Shown here in pieces: positions 52,532 to 61,468 of a DNA stretch of 64,000 nt. Under the pieces are notes generated by a model. That model worked only from the letters and a program-made list of their open reading frames with translations, was not told where the DNA came from and searched no databases. The DNA is taken from NCBI GenBank assembly GCA_903886275.1, contig CAISLN010000063.1:17503-81502 (forward strand), read 5' to 3'. Numbering within the stretch: position 1 is the first letter of the stretch; the number at the start of each line of letters is the position of its first letter. The translations under genes were made by a program, and so were the position numbers. This DNA comes from an uncultured beta proteobacterium. Its GTDB lineage: Bacteria > Pseudomonadota > Gammaproteobacteria > Burkholderiales > Burkholderiaceae_C.

Positions 52532-55212
52532 GCCAAGGCTTCCAAAATAATCGCCGGGGTCACCGGCAGGTGGGTAAAGCGTTTGCCCTTTGTGGCCATC
52601 GCCAGCGCATTCAAGATCGCAGGGGCGATCGGGCACATCACCGATTCGGCAATCCCGCGCGCAGTGGTCTCGCCGTCGGCCGCGGGCAGGATGATCAGCT
52701 CTTGTTGCGCAATATCGCTGAACTTGGTGATCGCATAGTTGTGGAAGTTCCAGGTGCCATTGCCGGGGCCGCTGTCATCGTTGGGGCAGCCACCGAGCAG
52801 CACATCGCCCATGGCCATCGCAATGCCGCCCTGGGATTGCCCCTGCACCACCGGCAGGCAATGCAAAACGCCGGCGCTGAGGGCACTCACCACCTGCTCC
52901 ACCTTGACCACGCCCGTGGCGCGCTCAACCGTCAGGGCCACCAGCGCGGCGCAGGGGGAATAGGCATAGCGCTGAAACAGGGAGTTGAGCGCTGGCGGGT
53001 TGGTGACGACTCCCCGGTTGACGCTGGTGAGCGCTGAGGGGTCGGTTCCCACGGCGACATAGTCGAGGTCGAGCCTGACGCCCCCGCCGGGGAAGGCAAA
53101 GTTGGCGCTGGCAAAGCTGCCCACCACGCTGGCATGCACCGCCGCGACCGTCTGCAGCTTTTTGGCAAACACCATTTCCACCACGCGAGCCCATGCAATG
53201 CTGGGCAGACCCTGGGCCTGTGCGGCGCCGTTGTTCCAGCGAATGGCGCTGGCGGGCAGATGGGTGTTCCAGATCAGGTTCAAGGCCGGCAGCACCGTTT
53301 GCAAGAGCAGCGCATGGGCCGCACCTTCGACGACATGGAACTGGTGAAAGGCGCCCAGGCAGGCGCTGGAAGAGCCGGTGTTGCGCAGCACATAGCGCGG
53401 CGTGGCGATCGCCAAGGGGGCGTTGCTCAGTTGCAGCGCATCGAACATCGCCGTCTCACCCATATTGATATGGCTGGCATTGCGCCCCAGCCAGGCGGCC
53501 GGTGCCAGACCCAGCGCAGTGGCGGCACCGTTGCCCATGTCAATATAGGGCGTGTGCGCCAGCAGCGAACCATCGCGCATCAATTGCACCGCGCCGACCA
53601 TGCCGTCGCCCGAAGTCCCGTAGGCCTGGTTGGACATGGCAAAGCCCACACCGTAGAGCAGCGTGCCCTGGGCCTCCAGTTCCTCTTTGCGCTGCTTGCG
53701 CTTGGCCCACAGGGGACTCTCTTCCAAGCGCCGCAGCATCTCTGCCAACTGCAGGTCCTGCAAAATCGGCGCGCCACTGACAGTCTTGCCCCGGCCCTGG
53801 ACCAATAGATTGGTACGCCTGAGCGTGAAGGGATCGATGCCCAGACTGAACGCAGCTTCATCGAGCAGGGTTTCGATAGCGATATAGGCCTGCGGCCCGC
53901 CAAAGCCGCGCTGCGAGCCGCCACTGAGTTGGGGCGTTTGGGTGGCACTGGCTCGGGCAATGGCCTGCGGTATGTCGTAGCAACTGGCTGAGCTCAGGGC
54001 TGCCAGGGACGCCACATAAGGGTTGAGATTTTTTTGGCCGCCGCCATTGACGACGAAGGTGCAGTCCAGGGCCTGGATCTTGCCGTTTGGATCCAGCGCC
54101 AGGGTTTCGCTAAAGTCGGTTTCCTGGCGCTTGAGCCCGGTCTGAAACTGCTCGAAGCGGTCTTGCGACCAGCGCAGCGGGCCCCTGGCAAACACCGTTG
54201 CCATTGCCAGATAGGAGGTGAAGTAAGAGCTGTCACGCCCGCCAAATCCACCGCCAGGGTAGCAGGAAAACAGCTCCACCTTGCTCACCGGGTAGGCGCT
54301 GCCAGCGAAGAGCGCGGCGCATTCTTTGACATCGCCGGTGGGGGACTGGGTGCCCAGCAGCAGGTGCAGGGTTTGCGTCGGAGCGTCATACCAGCCCATG
54401 CCCGATTCGGGTTCCATAAAGGCCGGGTCGGCGCTTGGCGTGTAAAAGCTGCGCGAAAAAGTGCGCCAGCCCTTGGTCGCTATGTCCTGTCGCACCTGCG
54501 CGGTGTTGGACTCCAGCTTCAAAGCGTAGTCGCTGTCGGTCTTGTTGTTGACGTGACTGAACTGGGTTGGGTCATTGCGCACGAAGAGCGTCTGCGGATT
54601 GAATACGCCAACCGAATGGGTGAAGCTGGCACCGTATTGGATAGCCAGTTCGTTGAACTGCAATAGCTGCTTGGCGCGGCGAAAGGTATTGAAGCTATCA
54701 AATAGCAGCATCGCCACCGGTTGGCCGTAATAGTCGGGGGCCTTGCCGATGCTGGCAAAAAAGGGCCTGTCCATATGGCCGGGCGTGGCCACATTTTTGG
54801 CCGCCAACAAGGTGGCATCTATCACCACGCTGGGCTGCAACTCGGGCGGCAACATGTCCAGGCGGTAGCCGGTGACGATTTGGTTGTTGCGGTTGCAGCG
54901 CAGCGCAAAGAGAAATTGCTCGGTGGCGGGCCAACCCTCTTGGACCATGTCGGCGGCATGAAAATCGCGCGCATAGATTTTTTTGCCCAGCACCTTGTGC
55001 ATACCGTCGATACGCCATTTGGCCTGGCCCGGCGTGGGTGCCCAAGCGGGCGGGCCGGCCATGGTGTCCTGCACAGCGCAGTCCGCCAGGGGAAGTGGCG
55101 CGCCGCACACCGCTGCGGTCAGGTTGTGAACCCCAAGGCTTACGCTGGCGCCACCGGCAACCATTTGCAGCAGGGTGCGGCGCTTTATTTGAAACGAGAA
55201 ATCCAAAACCAC
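52528..55212 (-). CDS. Molybdopterin large subunit, isoquinoline 1-oxidoreductase type (IorB-like)
   Basis: An ~894-residue aldehyde oxidase/xanthine-dehydrogenase-type catalytic subunit with a twin-arginine-like leader (KRRTLLQMVAGGASVSLG), indicating export as a folded enzyme. Segments such as KVLGKKIYARDF, CYPGGGFGGRDSSYFTS, GSQRGFGGPQAYIAIE and a terminal GIAESVMCPIAPAILNAL match COG1529. The absence of an FAD (medium) subunit gene fits IorAB-type enzymes that pass electrons to a cytochrome. Substrates are N-heterocycles or aldehydes; the actual one is unknown. GTG at 55212 has AAGGAG too close; TTG at 55206 with a 7-base spacing is an attractive alternative start. Confidence 0.9.
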   Translation of the reverse strand: MVLDFSFQIKRRTLLQMVAGGASVSLGVHNLTAAVCGAPLPLADCAVQDTMAGPPAWAPTPGQAKWRIDGMHKVLGKKIYARDFHAADMVQEGWPATEQFLFALRCNRNNQIVTGYRLDMLPPELQPSVVIDATLLAAKNVATPGHMDRPFFASIGKAPDYYGQPVAMLLFDSFNTFRRAKQLLQFNELAIQYGASFTHSVGVFNPQTLFVRNDPTQFSHVNNKTDSDYALKLESNTAQVRQDIATKGWRTFSRSFYTPSADPAFMEPESGMGWYDAPTQTLHLLLGTQSPTGDVKECAALFAGSAYPVSKVELFSCYPGGGFGGRDSSYFTSYLAMATVFARGPLRWSQDRFEQFQTGLKRQETDFSETLALDPNGKIQALDCTFVVNGGGQKNLNPYVASLAALSSASCYDIPQAIARASATQTPQLSGGSQRGFGGPQAYIAIETLLDEAAFSLGIDPFTLRRTNLLVQGRGKTVSGAPILQDLQLAEMLRRLEESPLWAKRKQRKEELEAQGTLLYGVGFAMSNQAYGTSGDGMVGAVQLMRDGSLLAHTPYIDMGNGAATALGLAPAAWLGRNASHINMGETAMFDALQLSNAPLAIATPRYVLRNTGSSSACLGAFHQFHVVEGAAHALLLQTVLPALNLIWNTHLPASAIRWNNGAAQAQGLPSIAWARVVEMVFAKKLQTVAAVHASVVGSFASANFAFPGGGVRLDLDYVAVGTDPSALTSVNRGVVTNPPALNSLFQRYAYSPCAALVALTVERATGVVKVEQVVSALSAGVLHCLPVVQGQSQGGIAMAMGDVLLGGCPNDDSGPGNGTWNFHNYAITKFSDIAQQELIILPAADGETTARGIAESVMCPIAPAILNALAMATKGKRFTHLPVTPAIILEALA

Positions 55213-55226
55213 ACTCCTTGTCCCAA

Positions 55227-55269
55227 GGGCCCGCTGGGCCCTAAAAGTTCGCCGACGTACTTTTGTACG
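55227..55269. promoter_or_regulatory. Two hairpins between the cytidylyltransferase and iorB-like genes
   Basis: GGGCCC-GCT-GGGCCC (55227-55241) and CGTAC-TTTT-GTACG (55256-55269) are perfect small stem-loops in the 68-bp gap. On the minus strand they lie between the cytidylyltransferase stop and the large-subunit start, so they may attenuate or partly terminate transcription. Confidence 0.4.
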
Positions 55270-55280
55270 CGAGCAGCATC

Positions 55281-55829
55281 TTACGGTTGAAAACCGCCGG
55301 ACAAACCTTGTTGGAGGAATTTATGCGCTGCTATCAAATCGGCCACGGTGTCGATATCCATCACGCAGCCGGGGTCGGTCACCACGCATTCGGTACTTCG
55401 ATAGGCCAGGAGGACAGAGGCGGCCCCCCGGTCGCCACTTAGTTTCAATAGGGCGTCCCTGCAGCGGGCTGAGAAGCCAACCGGGTGGCCACGCTGCCCC
55501 GCGTAGACCGGCACCACCGCATCACACCCCTCCAAGGCTGCGGCTATGGCGCGCAGCGTAGCGCCTTGAACCAGGGGCAAGTCGGCGGGCAAAATCAACC
55601 AGCCGCAGGCTTGCGCGGTCGCGCGCACGGCCGCCGCAATCGAGTCGCCCATGCCGGGGTGGCCACCGTCCTCCAGGTGCCAGGGCAAACCGCTGGCGCG
55701 CACCGCATCGAGCGTGTGCTGCAACACCGTCTTGCCCGCCAAATCGGCTTGCAGTTTGTGGGTCGCTCCACCCGAGGCCAAAAAGCGTTCGCCCCGGCCC
55801 GATGCCAAAACAAGAAGGGTGGCTGGCAC
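55281..55829 (-). CDS. MobA/MocA-like molybdenum-cofactor cytidylyltransferase
   Basis: A 182-residue nucleotidyltransferase. The P-loop-like N-terminus LVLASGRGERFLASGG, the central LILPADLPLVQ and GQRGHPVGFSARC are family signatures. MocA-type enzymes attach CMP to the molybdopterin cofactor used by xanthine-oxidase-family hydroxylases, matching the adjacent iorAB-like genes. GTG at 55829 (13 bp after the regulator stop) gives the standard start of this family; the frame is open further upstream but only as overlap with the regulator gene. The ribosome site is modest. Confidence 0.88.
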   Translation of the reverse strand: MPATLLVLASGRGERFLASGGATHKLQADLAGKTVLQHTLDAVRASGLPWHLEDGGHPGMGDSIAAAVRATAQACGWLILPADLPLVQGATLRAIAAALEGCDAVVPVYAGQRGHPVGFSARCRDALLKLSGDRGAASVLLAYRSTECVVTDPGCVMDIDTVADLIAAHKFLQQGLSGGFQP

Positions 55830-55842
55830 TTGCTCTGCCCAA

Positions 55843-57240
55843 TCAGCGCGCAGTCGCTCGCATGCGGTCCATGGGCCCAGTGGCTGCGCCCTGCAGCACG
55901 CCCAAAAGGATCTGCATGCCGCTTGCCACTTCGGCACAGGACTTGGCGGCGTTGAGGCTGATGCGCACCGCATGCGGCGCTGCAGAACGGCCCACGGCAA
56001 AGTGGTCGGCCGTGCGCACCAGCACCCCGGCCTGGCGCAAGGCCGCCGCGAACGGACCGGCACGCCAGGGCTCGGGCAGGGGCAACCAGATCAGCGGCGA
56101 GGCGGGGTCGCTGCGGTAGTCCAGGCCTTGGAGCAGCGGCAGGGCCACGCCCAGTCGCTCGGCAATGGCCACGCGCTGCTGCGCAATCAGTTGCTCGGCC
56201 ACACCGCTCTCAATCCAATCGCTTGCAATGGCTGGCAACAGCGGCGCCACCATCCAGCAGTCGGCGCGCATGCTGGCGGCCAGCTTGCTCAGCCATTGCG
56301 GCGCGGCCTCTATATAGCCCACACGCAGACCCGGACCGGCCACCTTGGAAAAGCTCGCCAACAGGAACGACTGTTCGGGCAGCAGCGCGGACAGGGCCGG
56401 CAGGGGCGCGGCCAAGGCTGCGGCATGCACCGCGTCTTCGATCAACAACAGATTGCGTTGGCGCAGCACCCTGGCAATGGCCTCGCGCCTTGGCAGCGAC
56501 ATGCTGGCATTGGTGGGGTTGTGCAGATCGGGCGAGCAAAACACCAGCTTGGCGTCGATGTGGCGGGCCGCATGCTCCAGCGCATCGGGCAGCATGCCCT
56601 GCGCGTCCGTCTCAATGCCCACCAGTTGCAAGCGCATCAGGCGCGCCAGCGCCTGCAAACCCGGGTAACTCAAGCACTCGGTCAGCAGCGCGTCACCGGG
56701 TCGCGCCAGCGTGCGCAGCACACAGGACAGGCCATGCTGCGCCCCATGCGTGACCATCACGCGGTTGGCGTCACCACTGGTGCCAAAACGTTTGAGCCAG
56801 CGGGCACCGGCCTGGCGGTGCTGAGCGTGACCGGTCTCGGGCTGGTAGCTCAAGACCTGGCGCAGCAGCTGCGGGTCGGCGGACACACGCTGCAGGGACT
56901 GGGCAAGCGCCAGGCCGTCATCGGTGGGAATGGCCACGTTGTGCGCCAGATCCACCGGCGTGGCCCGGTCCACCACCGCCTGCTCGGGCGAACGCACATA
57001 GGTGCCATCGCCCATGCGGGCCGTGGCCAGGCCGCGCTGCTCCAAAACTGCATAGGCGCGGCTGACGGTGCCAGCGGTGACGCCCAGGCGCTGGGCCAGT
57101 TTGCGCTGGGGCGGCAGGCGCTCACCGGTGGGCAGTTGGCCGTTCACGATGTGCTGTGCCAACTCCTCGGCAATCACCAGGTACTTGGGCTTAGCAGCGT
57201 CTTGAAAGACGGCCTTGGAAATCAGGTTCTCGGCAGGCAA
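55843..57240 (-). CDS. MocR/PdxR-type GntR regulator with aminotransferase domain
   Basis: A 465-residue regulator: an N-terminal GntR winged helix (GQLPTGERLPPQRKLAQRLGVTAGT family pattern, AYAVLEQRGLATARMGDGTYV) fused to a fold-type I aminotransferase-like domain with the PLP lysine in LLASFSKVAGPGLRVGY. Such proteins sense PLP-linked amines or metabolites. It is divergent from the GMC oxidoreductase operon and lies directly before the cytidylyltransferase gene, so it may control either unit. It starts with TTG at 57240; GAGG lies about 12 bp upstream. Confidence 0.88.
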   Translation of the reverse strand: MPAENLISKAVFQDAAKPKYLVIAEELAQHIVNGQLPTGERLPPQRKLAQRLGVTAGTVSRAYAVLEQRGLATARMGDGTYVRSPEQAVVDRATPVDLAHNVAIPTDDGLALAQSLQRVSADPQLLRQVLSYQPETGHAQHRQAGARWLKRFGTSGDANRVMVTHGAQHGLSCVLRTLARPGDALLTECLSYPGLQALARLMRLQLVGIETDAQGMLPDALEHAARHIDAKLVFCSPDLHNPTNASMSLPRREAIARVLRQRNLLLIEDAVHAAALAAPLPALSALLPEQSFLLASFSKVAGPGLRVGYIEAAPQWLSKLAASMRADCWMVAPLLPAIASDWIESGVAEQLIAQQRVAIAERLGVALPLLQGLDYRSDPASPLIWLPLPEPWRAGPFAAALRQAGVLVRTADHFAVGRSAAPHAVRISLNAAKSCAEVASGMQILLGVLQGAATGPMDRMRATAR

Positions 57241-57320
57241 CGGTGCTTAACCCTCACGAATGTGCAATTACTCAAGATGGTTGCATGGGTAGCATGCCAT
57301 CACGGGCATAGTATCTTGCA

Positions 57321-58937
57321 ATGAACGCATTCGACTACATCATCGTGGGCGCCGGTTCGGCCGGTTGCGTGCTGGCCAAGCGCCTGTGCGCCAGTGACCG
57401 GGTCCTGCTGTTGGAGGCAGGGGGGAGCGACCGCAGCCCGCTGATCCAGGTGCCCCTGGGCTATGGCCTGACCTTTGCCGACCCCAAGTACAACTGGATG
57501 TACACCACCGAGCCCGACCCGGCGCTGAACCAGCGCGCATCCTTTTGGCCACGCGGCAAGGTGCTGGGCGGCAGCAGCTCCATCAACGCCATGGTCTATA
57601 TCCGAGGCCAGCAAAGCGACTACGACGACTGGGCCGCCGCCGGCAACCCCGGCTGGAGCTGGGACGAGGTGCTGCCCTATTTCAAGAAGCACGAGGACCA
57701 TGTGTTTGGCGCCAACGCCCACCACGGTGCCGGTGGCGAACTGCGGGTGAGCGACTTTGCCGACCAGGTGCATCCGCTGTGCGAGCGCTTTTTGCAAGCC
57801 GGAAAAAACCTGGGCTTTGCGCGCACCCAGGACTTCAATGGCGCGCTCAAAGAAGGCTTTGGCCTGTGGCAAATGACGATTCGCGATGGCCGGCGTGCGT
57901 CGAGCGCCAACGCCTTTTTGCGCCCTGCCCTGCAGCGCAGCCAGCTGGTTCTCAAGACCCATGCCCATGTGACCCGCGTGCTGCTTGAAGACAAAAAGGC
58001 CGTTGGCGTGGAGTGCCTGATCGCGGGCGTCAAGCAGACCTTTACCGCCCGCAAAGAGGTTATTTTGTCGGGCGGCGCCATCAATTCGCCGCAGCTGTTG
58101 CAGCTCTCTGGCATAGGCGACCAGGCCCTGCTGGAGAAGGTAGGCGTGCCGCTGGTGCTGCATGCGCCGCGTGTGGGCCAGGGCCTGCAAGACCATGTGT
58201 GCGTGTCCTATTTCTTCAAGTCCAAGGTGCCCACGCTCAACGACCAACTCAACCCCTGGTATGGCAAGCTGTGGGCGGGACTGCGCTACGCCTTCACCCG
58301 CCGTGGCCCACTGGGCATGAGCGTGAACCAGGCCGGCGCCTTTGTGCGCAGCCGCCCGGGGCTTGCGCGCCCCAATCTGCACCTGTACTTCAACCCCATC
58401 AGCTACAGCGCAGCCACCATCAAACCCGGGCGCTTCAAGATCACCAACCCCGATGCGTTTTCGGCCTTTCTGATTTCGTTCAACACCTGCGTGCCCACCA
58501 GCCGGGGCAGCGTGAGCATCACGTCCAACAATCCGCTGGACAAGCCCCGCATAGAAACCCACTTTTTGACGACCGAGCATGACCTGCGTGACATCGTGGA
58601 AGGTTCGCGCATGGTGCGCAGCATTGCCAATAGCCAGCCCCTGGCCGATGTGTTGGAGAGCGAGCATTTGCCGGGCGTTGGCGTGCAAAGCGATGCAGAC
58701 ATCTTGCAAGATTTCCGCAGCCGCGCCGGCTCGGTCTATCACGCGTCTTGCACCTGTGCCATGGGGCCCGATCCTGCTTCGTCTGTGGTGGACGCGAGGC
58801 TGCGGGTGCATGGGATTGCGTCGCTGCGCGTCGTTGACGCATCGGTGTTTCCGACAGTCACATCGGGCAACACCAATGGGCCGGTGATGATGGTGGCGGA
58901 GAAGGCGGCGGAGATGATTTTGCAGGACAACGCTTGA
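57321..58937 (+). CDS. GMC-family FAD oxidoreductase (choline-dehydrogenase-like)
   Basis: A 538-residue flavoprotein. N-terminal IIVGAGSAGCVLAKRL binds FAD, the GMC signature GKVLGGSSSINAMVYIRG follows, and the active-site pair is the His in VYHASCTCAMG and the Asn in GNTNGPVMMVAE. It oxidises alcohols to aldehydes, which suits the two downstream aldehyde dehydrogenases; the substrate is not identifiable. The ATG at 57321 has no clear ribosome site. A -10-like TAGTAT ends only six bases upstream, so translation may be leaderless. First gene of a five-gene operon divergent from the MocR-type regulator. Confidence 0.88.
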   Translation: MNAFDYIIVGAGSAGCVLAKRLCASDRVLLLEAGGSDRSPLIQVPLGYGLTFADPKYNWMYTTEPDPALNQRASFWPRGKVLGGSSSINAMVYIRGQQSDYDDWAAAGNPGWSWDEVLPYFKKHEDHVFGANAHHGAGGELRVSDFADQVHPLCERFLQAGKNLGFARTQDFNGALKEGFGLWQMTIRDGRRASSANAFLRPALQRSQLVLKTHAHVTRVLLEDKKAVGVECLIAGVKQTFTARKEVILSGGAINSPQLLQLSGIGDQALLEKVGVPLVLHAPRVGQGLQDHVCVSYFFKSKVPTLNDQLNPWYGKLWAGLRYAFTRRGPLGMSVNQAGAFVRSRPGLARPNLHLYFNPISYSAATIKPGRFKITNPDAFSAFLISFNTCVPTSRGSVSITSNNPLDKPRIETHFLTTEHDLRDIVEGSRMVRSIANSQPLADVLESEHLPGVGVQSDADILQDFRSRAGSVYHASCTCAMGPDPASSVVDARLRVHGIASLRVVDASVFPTVTSGNTNGPVMMVAEKAAEMILQDNA

Positions 58938-58964
58938 TTTTTTAAACGGACAGGAACCAACAAC

Positions 58965-59888
58965 ATGAGCAAACAGAAAATCGGCTTCATCGGCCTCGGT
59001 AGCCTGGGCGAAGGGCTTTGCAACAGCCTCGTCACCGCCGGCTATGCAGTTACCGTCAATGACTTGAACAAGGACCTGGCCAAGCGGCTGCTGCAAGCCG
59101 GCGCCACCTGGGCCGACTCGGTGGCCGACGCCTGCCAAGACGCTGACGTCGTCATCACCGTCCTGCCCTCCCCTTCCATCTCCCGCAAGGTCGCAGAAGG
59201 AAAGGGTGGCGTGTTCGAAAATCTGAAGGCCGGCGGCACCTGGATCGAGATGAGCACCACCGACATGGACGACCTCTTGCGCCTGACAGAGCTTGCAAAG
59301 AGCAAAGGCATCCAGGTGCTGGAATGCCCCGTCACCGGCGGCGTGCACCTGGCCAATTCGGGTGAGATCACCGTGCTGGTGGGCGGCGAGGAAAGCACCT
59401 TCAAGGCCGTGGAAGACATCCTGCGCACCATTGGCGGCGAGATCATCTACATGGGCAAAATGGGCAATGCCTCGGTGGTCAAGGTGGTGACCAATATGCT
59501 GGCCTTTATCCACCTGATTGCCGCGGGCGAGGCCATGATGCTGCCGGCCAAATACGGCGTGGACCCGGACGCCACCTACCGCGCGATTCGCGCTTCTTCA
59601 GGCAACAGCTTTGTGCACGAGACCGAAAGCAAGCTGGTTTTGAGCGGCAGCTACAACGTCAAGTTCACCATGGACCTGGCCTGTAAAGACTTAGGGCTGG
59701 TCAACGGCATTGCCGAGAAGCTGGGTGTGCCCTTGGAGCTGGGCAGCATGGCGCAGCAAATTTTCCGCCGTGCGCGCGGCCTGATGGGCGGCAACGCCCA
59801 GTCGCCCGAGGTGGTGCGCATGCTGGAGAAGGCCTGCGACCTGGAACTGCGCGCGCCGGGTTACCCCACCGAACTGGTCGCTGAATAA
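58965..59888 (+). CDS. 3-hydroxyisobutyrate dehydrogenase-family oxidoreductase
   Basis: A 307-residue NAD(P)-dependent beta-hydroxyacid dehydrogenase. The Rossmann motif is GFIGLGSLGEGLCNSL, followed by the substrate loop ECPVTGGVHLANSGEITVLVGG and the catalytic-Lys region GKMGNASVVKVVTNML. Family members oxidise 3-hydroxyisobutyrate, tartronate semialdehyde or similar hydroxyacids. It follows the GMC gene by 27 bp and precedes an aldehyde dehydrogenase gene by 9 bp. Confidence 0.9.
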   Translation: MSKQKIGFIGLGSLGEGLCNSLVTAGYAVTVNDLNKDLAKRLLQAGATWADSVADACQDADVVITVLPSPSISRKVAEGKGGVFENLKAGGTWIEMSTTDMDDLLRLTELAKSKGIQVLECPVTGGVHLANSGEITVLVGGEESTFKAVEDILRTIGGEIIYMGKMGNASVVKVVTNMLAFIHLIAAGEAMMLPAKYGVDPDATYRAIRASSGNSFVHETESKLVLSGSYNVKFTMDLACKDLGLVNGIAEKLGVPLELGSMAQQIFRRARGLMGGNAQSPEVVRMLEKACDLELRAPGYPTELVAE

Positions 59889-59897
59889 GGAAACACC

Positions 59898-61400
59898 ATG
59901 AGCCACCCCACCACCCATGCCGAATGGGCCGCCTTTGCCGCCTCGCTGAAGATCGAGACCGGCCTATTGATCGAAGGCCAATTTGTCGCCGCAAAGGCCG
60001 GTGAGCAGTTCGATTGCATCAACCCAGCCACAGGTGCGGTGATTGCGGTGATGGCCAAGGGCCAGGCAGCCGACATCGACGCGGCCGTGGCCTCTTGTCT
60101 TGCTGCGTGGCAGGATGGGCGCTGGCACAAATTGGCACCGCGCACGCGCTTAAGCGTGATGCTGAAATGGGCCGATCTGGTGGAGGCGCACAGCTTTGAG
60201 CTGGCCGCGCTCGAATCCATGGACATGGGCAAGCCGATCTCGGACATGCTGAACATTGACCTGCCCGAGGTGCTGAAAACCATACGCTACTTTGCCGAAT
60301 GCATAGACAAGGTGGAAGGCGCTGTGACCCACACCGATGCGTCTGCGATGCACCTGATCACGCACGAGCCGCTCGGCGTGGTGGGCGCCATCACGCCCTG
60401 GAACTACCCCATGCTGATGGCGGTGTGGAAGCTCGCACCCATTTTGGCAGCGGGCAACTGCGTGGTGCTCAAACCGGCCGAACAGGCACCGCTGACCTGC
60501 CTGAAACTGGCGCAACTGTTTGTAGAGGCCGGCGGCCCGAGCGGGATCTTCAACGTGGTCAACGGCTTTGGCGCGGAGGCCGGCAAGGCCCTGGCCCTGC
60601 ACCCCGATGTGCAGAAGATCACCTTCACCGGCTCTACTGCGGTGGGCAAACTCTTGATGGGCTACGCGGGCCAAAGCAATATGAAGCGCGTGGCACTGGA
60701 GACCGGGGGCAAGAGCCCGCAGATCTTCCTGCCCGACCTGTACGACCTAGACAGCGCAATCGACCGCGCCATAGGCGGCATCTACGACAACGCCGGTCAG
60801 GTCTGCAATGCCGGCTCGCGCCTCTTGGTGCACCGCTCGCTGCATGAGCGCTTTGTGGAACGCTTTGTGGCGCGCACCGACGCCCTGTACCGCATGGGCG
60901 ATCCGCTGGACCCGGCCACCACCATGGGCCCGCTGGTGAGCCAGGCGCAAAAGCAAAATGTGTTGAAGCGCATCGCGCTGGCGCAGGAGCAAGGTGCGCA
61001 AATGGTGCTGGGGAGCAACGTGGCAACGCCGAACGCAGCGGGTGCCTATGTGGCACCCACGCTGTTCATCAACGCCACGCAAAAGATGGCCATCGTGCAG
61101 GAAGAGACCTTTGGTCCTGTCGCCTCGCTGCAGCTATTCGATAGCGAGGCCGAGGCTATCCAAATGGCCAACGACTCCATCTACGGCCTAGCCGCCTCCG
61201 TGTGGACGGCCGACCTGAAGACCGCACACCGCGTGGTGGGCGCGCTGCAGGCCGGCGTGGTCTGGGTCAACTGCTTTGGCGACGGCGACATGACGCAACC
61301 CTTTGGCGGCTATAAGCAAAGCGGCAACTCGCGCGACAAATACAAGGACTGTCTGCTGTCCTATATGCAAACCAAATCGGCCTGGTTCAACCTGGCCTGA
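59898..61400 (+). CDS. NAD(P)-dependent aldehyde dehydrogenase (PuuC/BetB-like)
   Basis: A 500-residue aldehyde dehydrogenase. The general-base Glu is in ALETGGKSPQ and the nucleophilic Cys in NAGQVCNAGSR. GVVGAITPWNYPMLMAVWK and the terminal PFGGYKQSGNSRDKYKD are typical of the betaine aldehyde/gamma-glutamyl-aminobutyraldehyde group, with SMDMGKPISD near the N-terminus. It probably oxidises the aldehyde made by the GMC enzyme. AAGGAAACACC precedes the ATG. Confidence 0.92.
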   Translation: MSHPTTHAEWAAFAASLKIETGLLIEGQFVAAKAGEQFDCINPATGAVIAVMAKGQAADIDAAVASCLAAWQDGRWHKLAPRTRLSVMLKWADLVEAHSFELAALESMDMGKPISDMLNIDLPEVLKTIRYFAECIDKVEGAVTHTDASAMHLITHEPLGVVGAITPWNYPMLMAVWKLAPILAAGNCVVLKPAEQAPLTCLKLAQLFVEAGGPSGIFNVVNGFGAEAGKALALHPDVQKITFTGSTAVGKLLMGYAGQSNMKRVALETGGKSPQIFLPDLYDLDSAIDRAIGGIYDNAGQVCNAGSRLLVHRSLHERFVERFVARTDALYRMGDPLDPATTMGPLVSQAQKQNVLKRIALAQEQGAQMVLGSNVATPNAAGAYVAPTLFINATQKMAIVQEETFGPVASLQLFDSEAEAIQMANDSIYGLAASVWTADLKTAHRVVGALQAGVVWVNCFGDGDMTQPFGGYKQSGNSRDKYKDCLLSYMQTKSAWFNLA

Positions 61401-61468
61401 ACGGCAACCACGCGGGCCTGCGCTTCGATAGACCGCGCAGACCCCGCCCTATCTATTCGGAGATTCCT

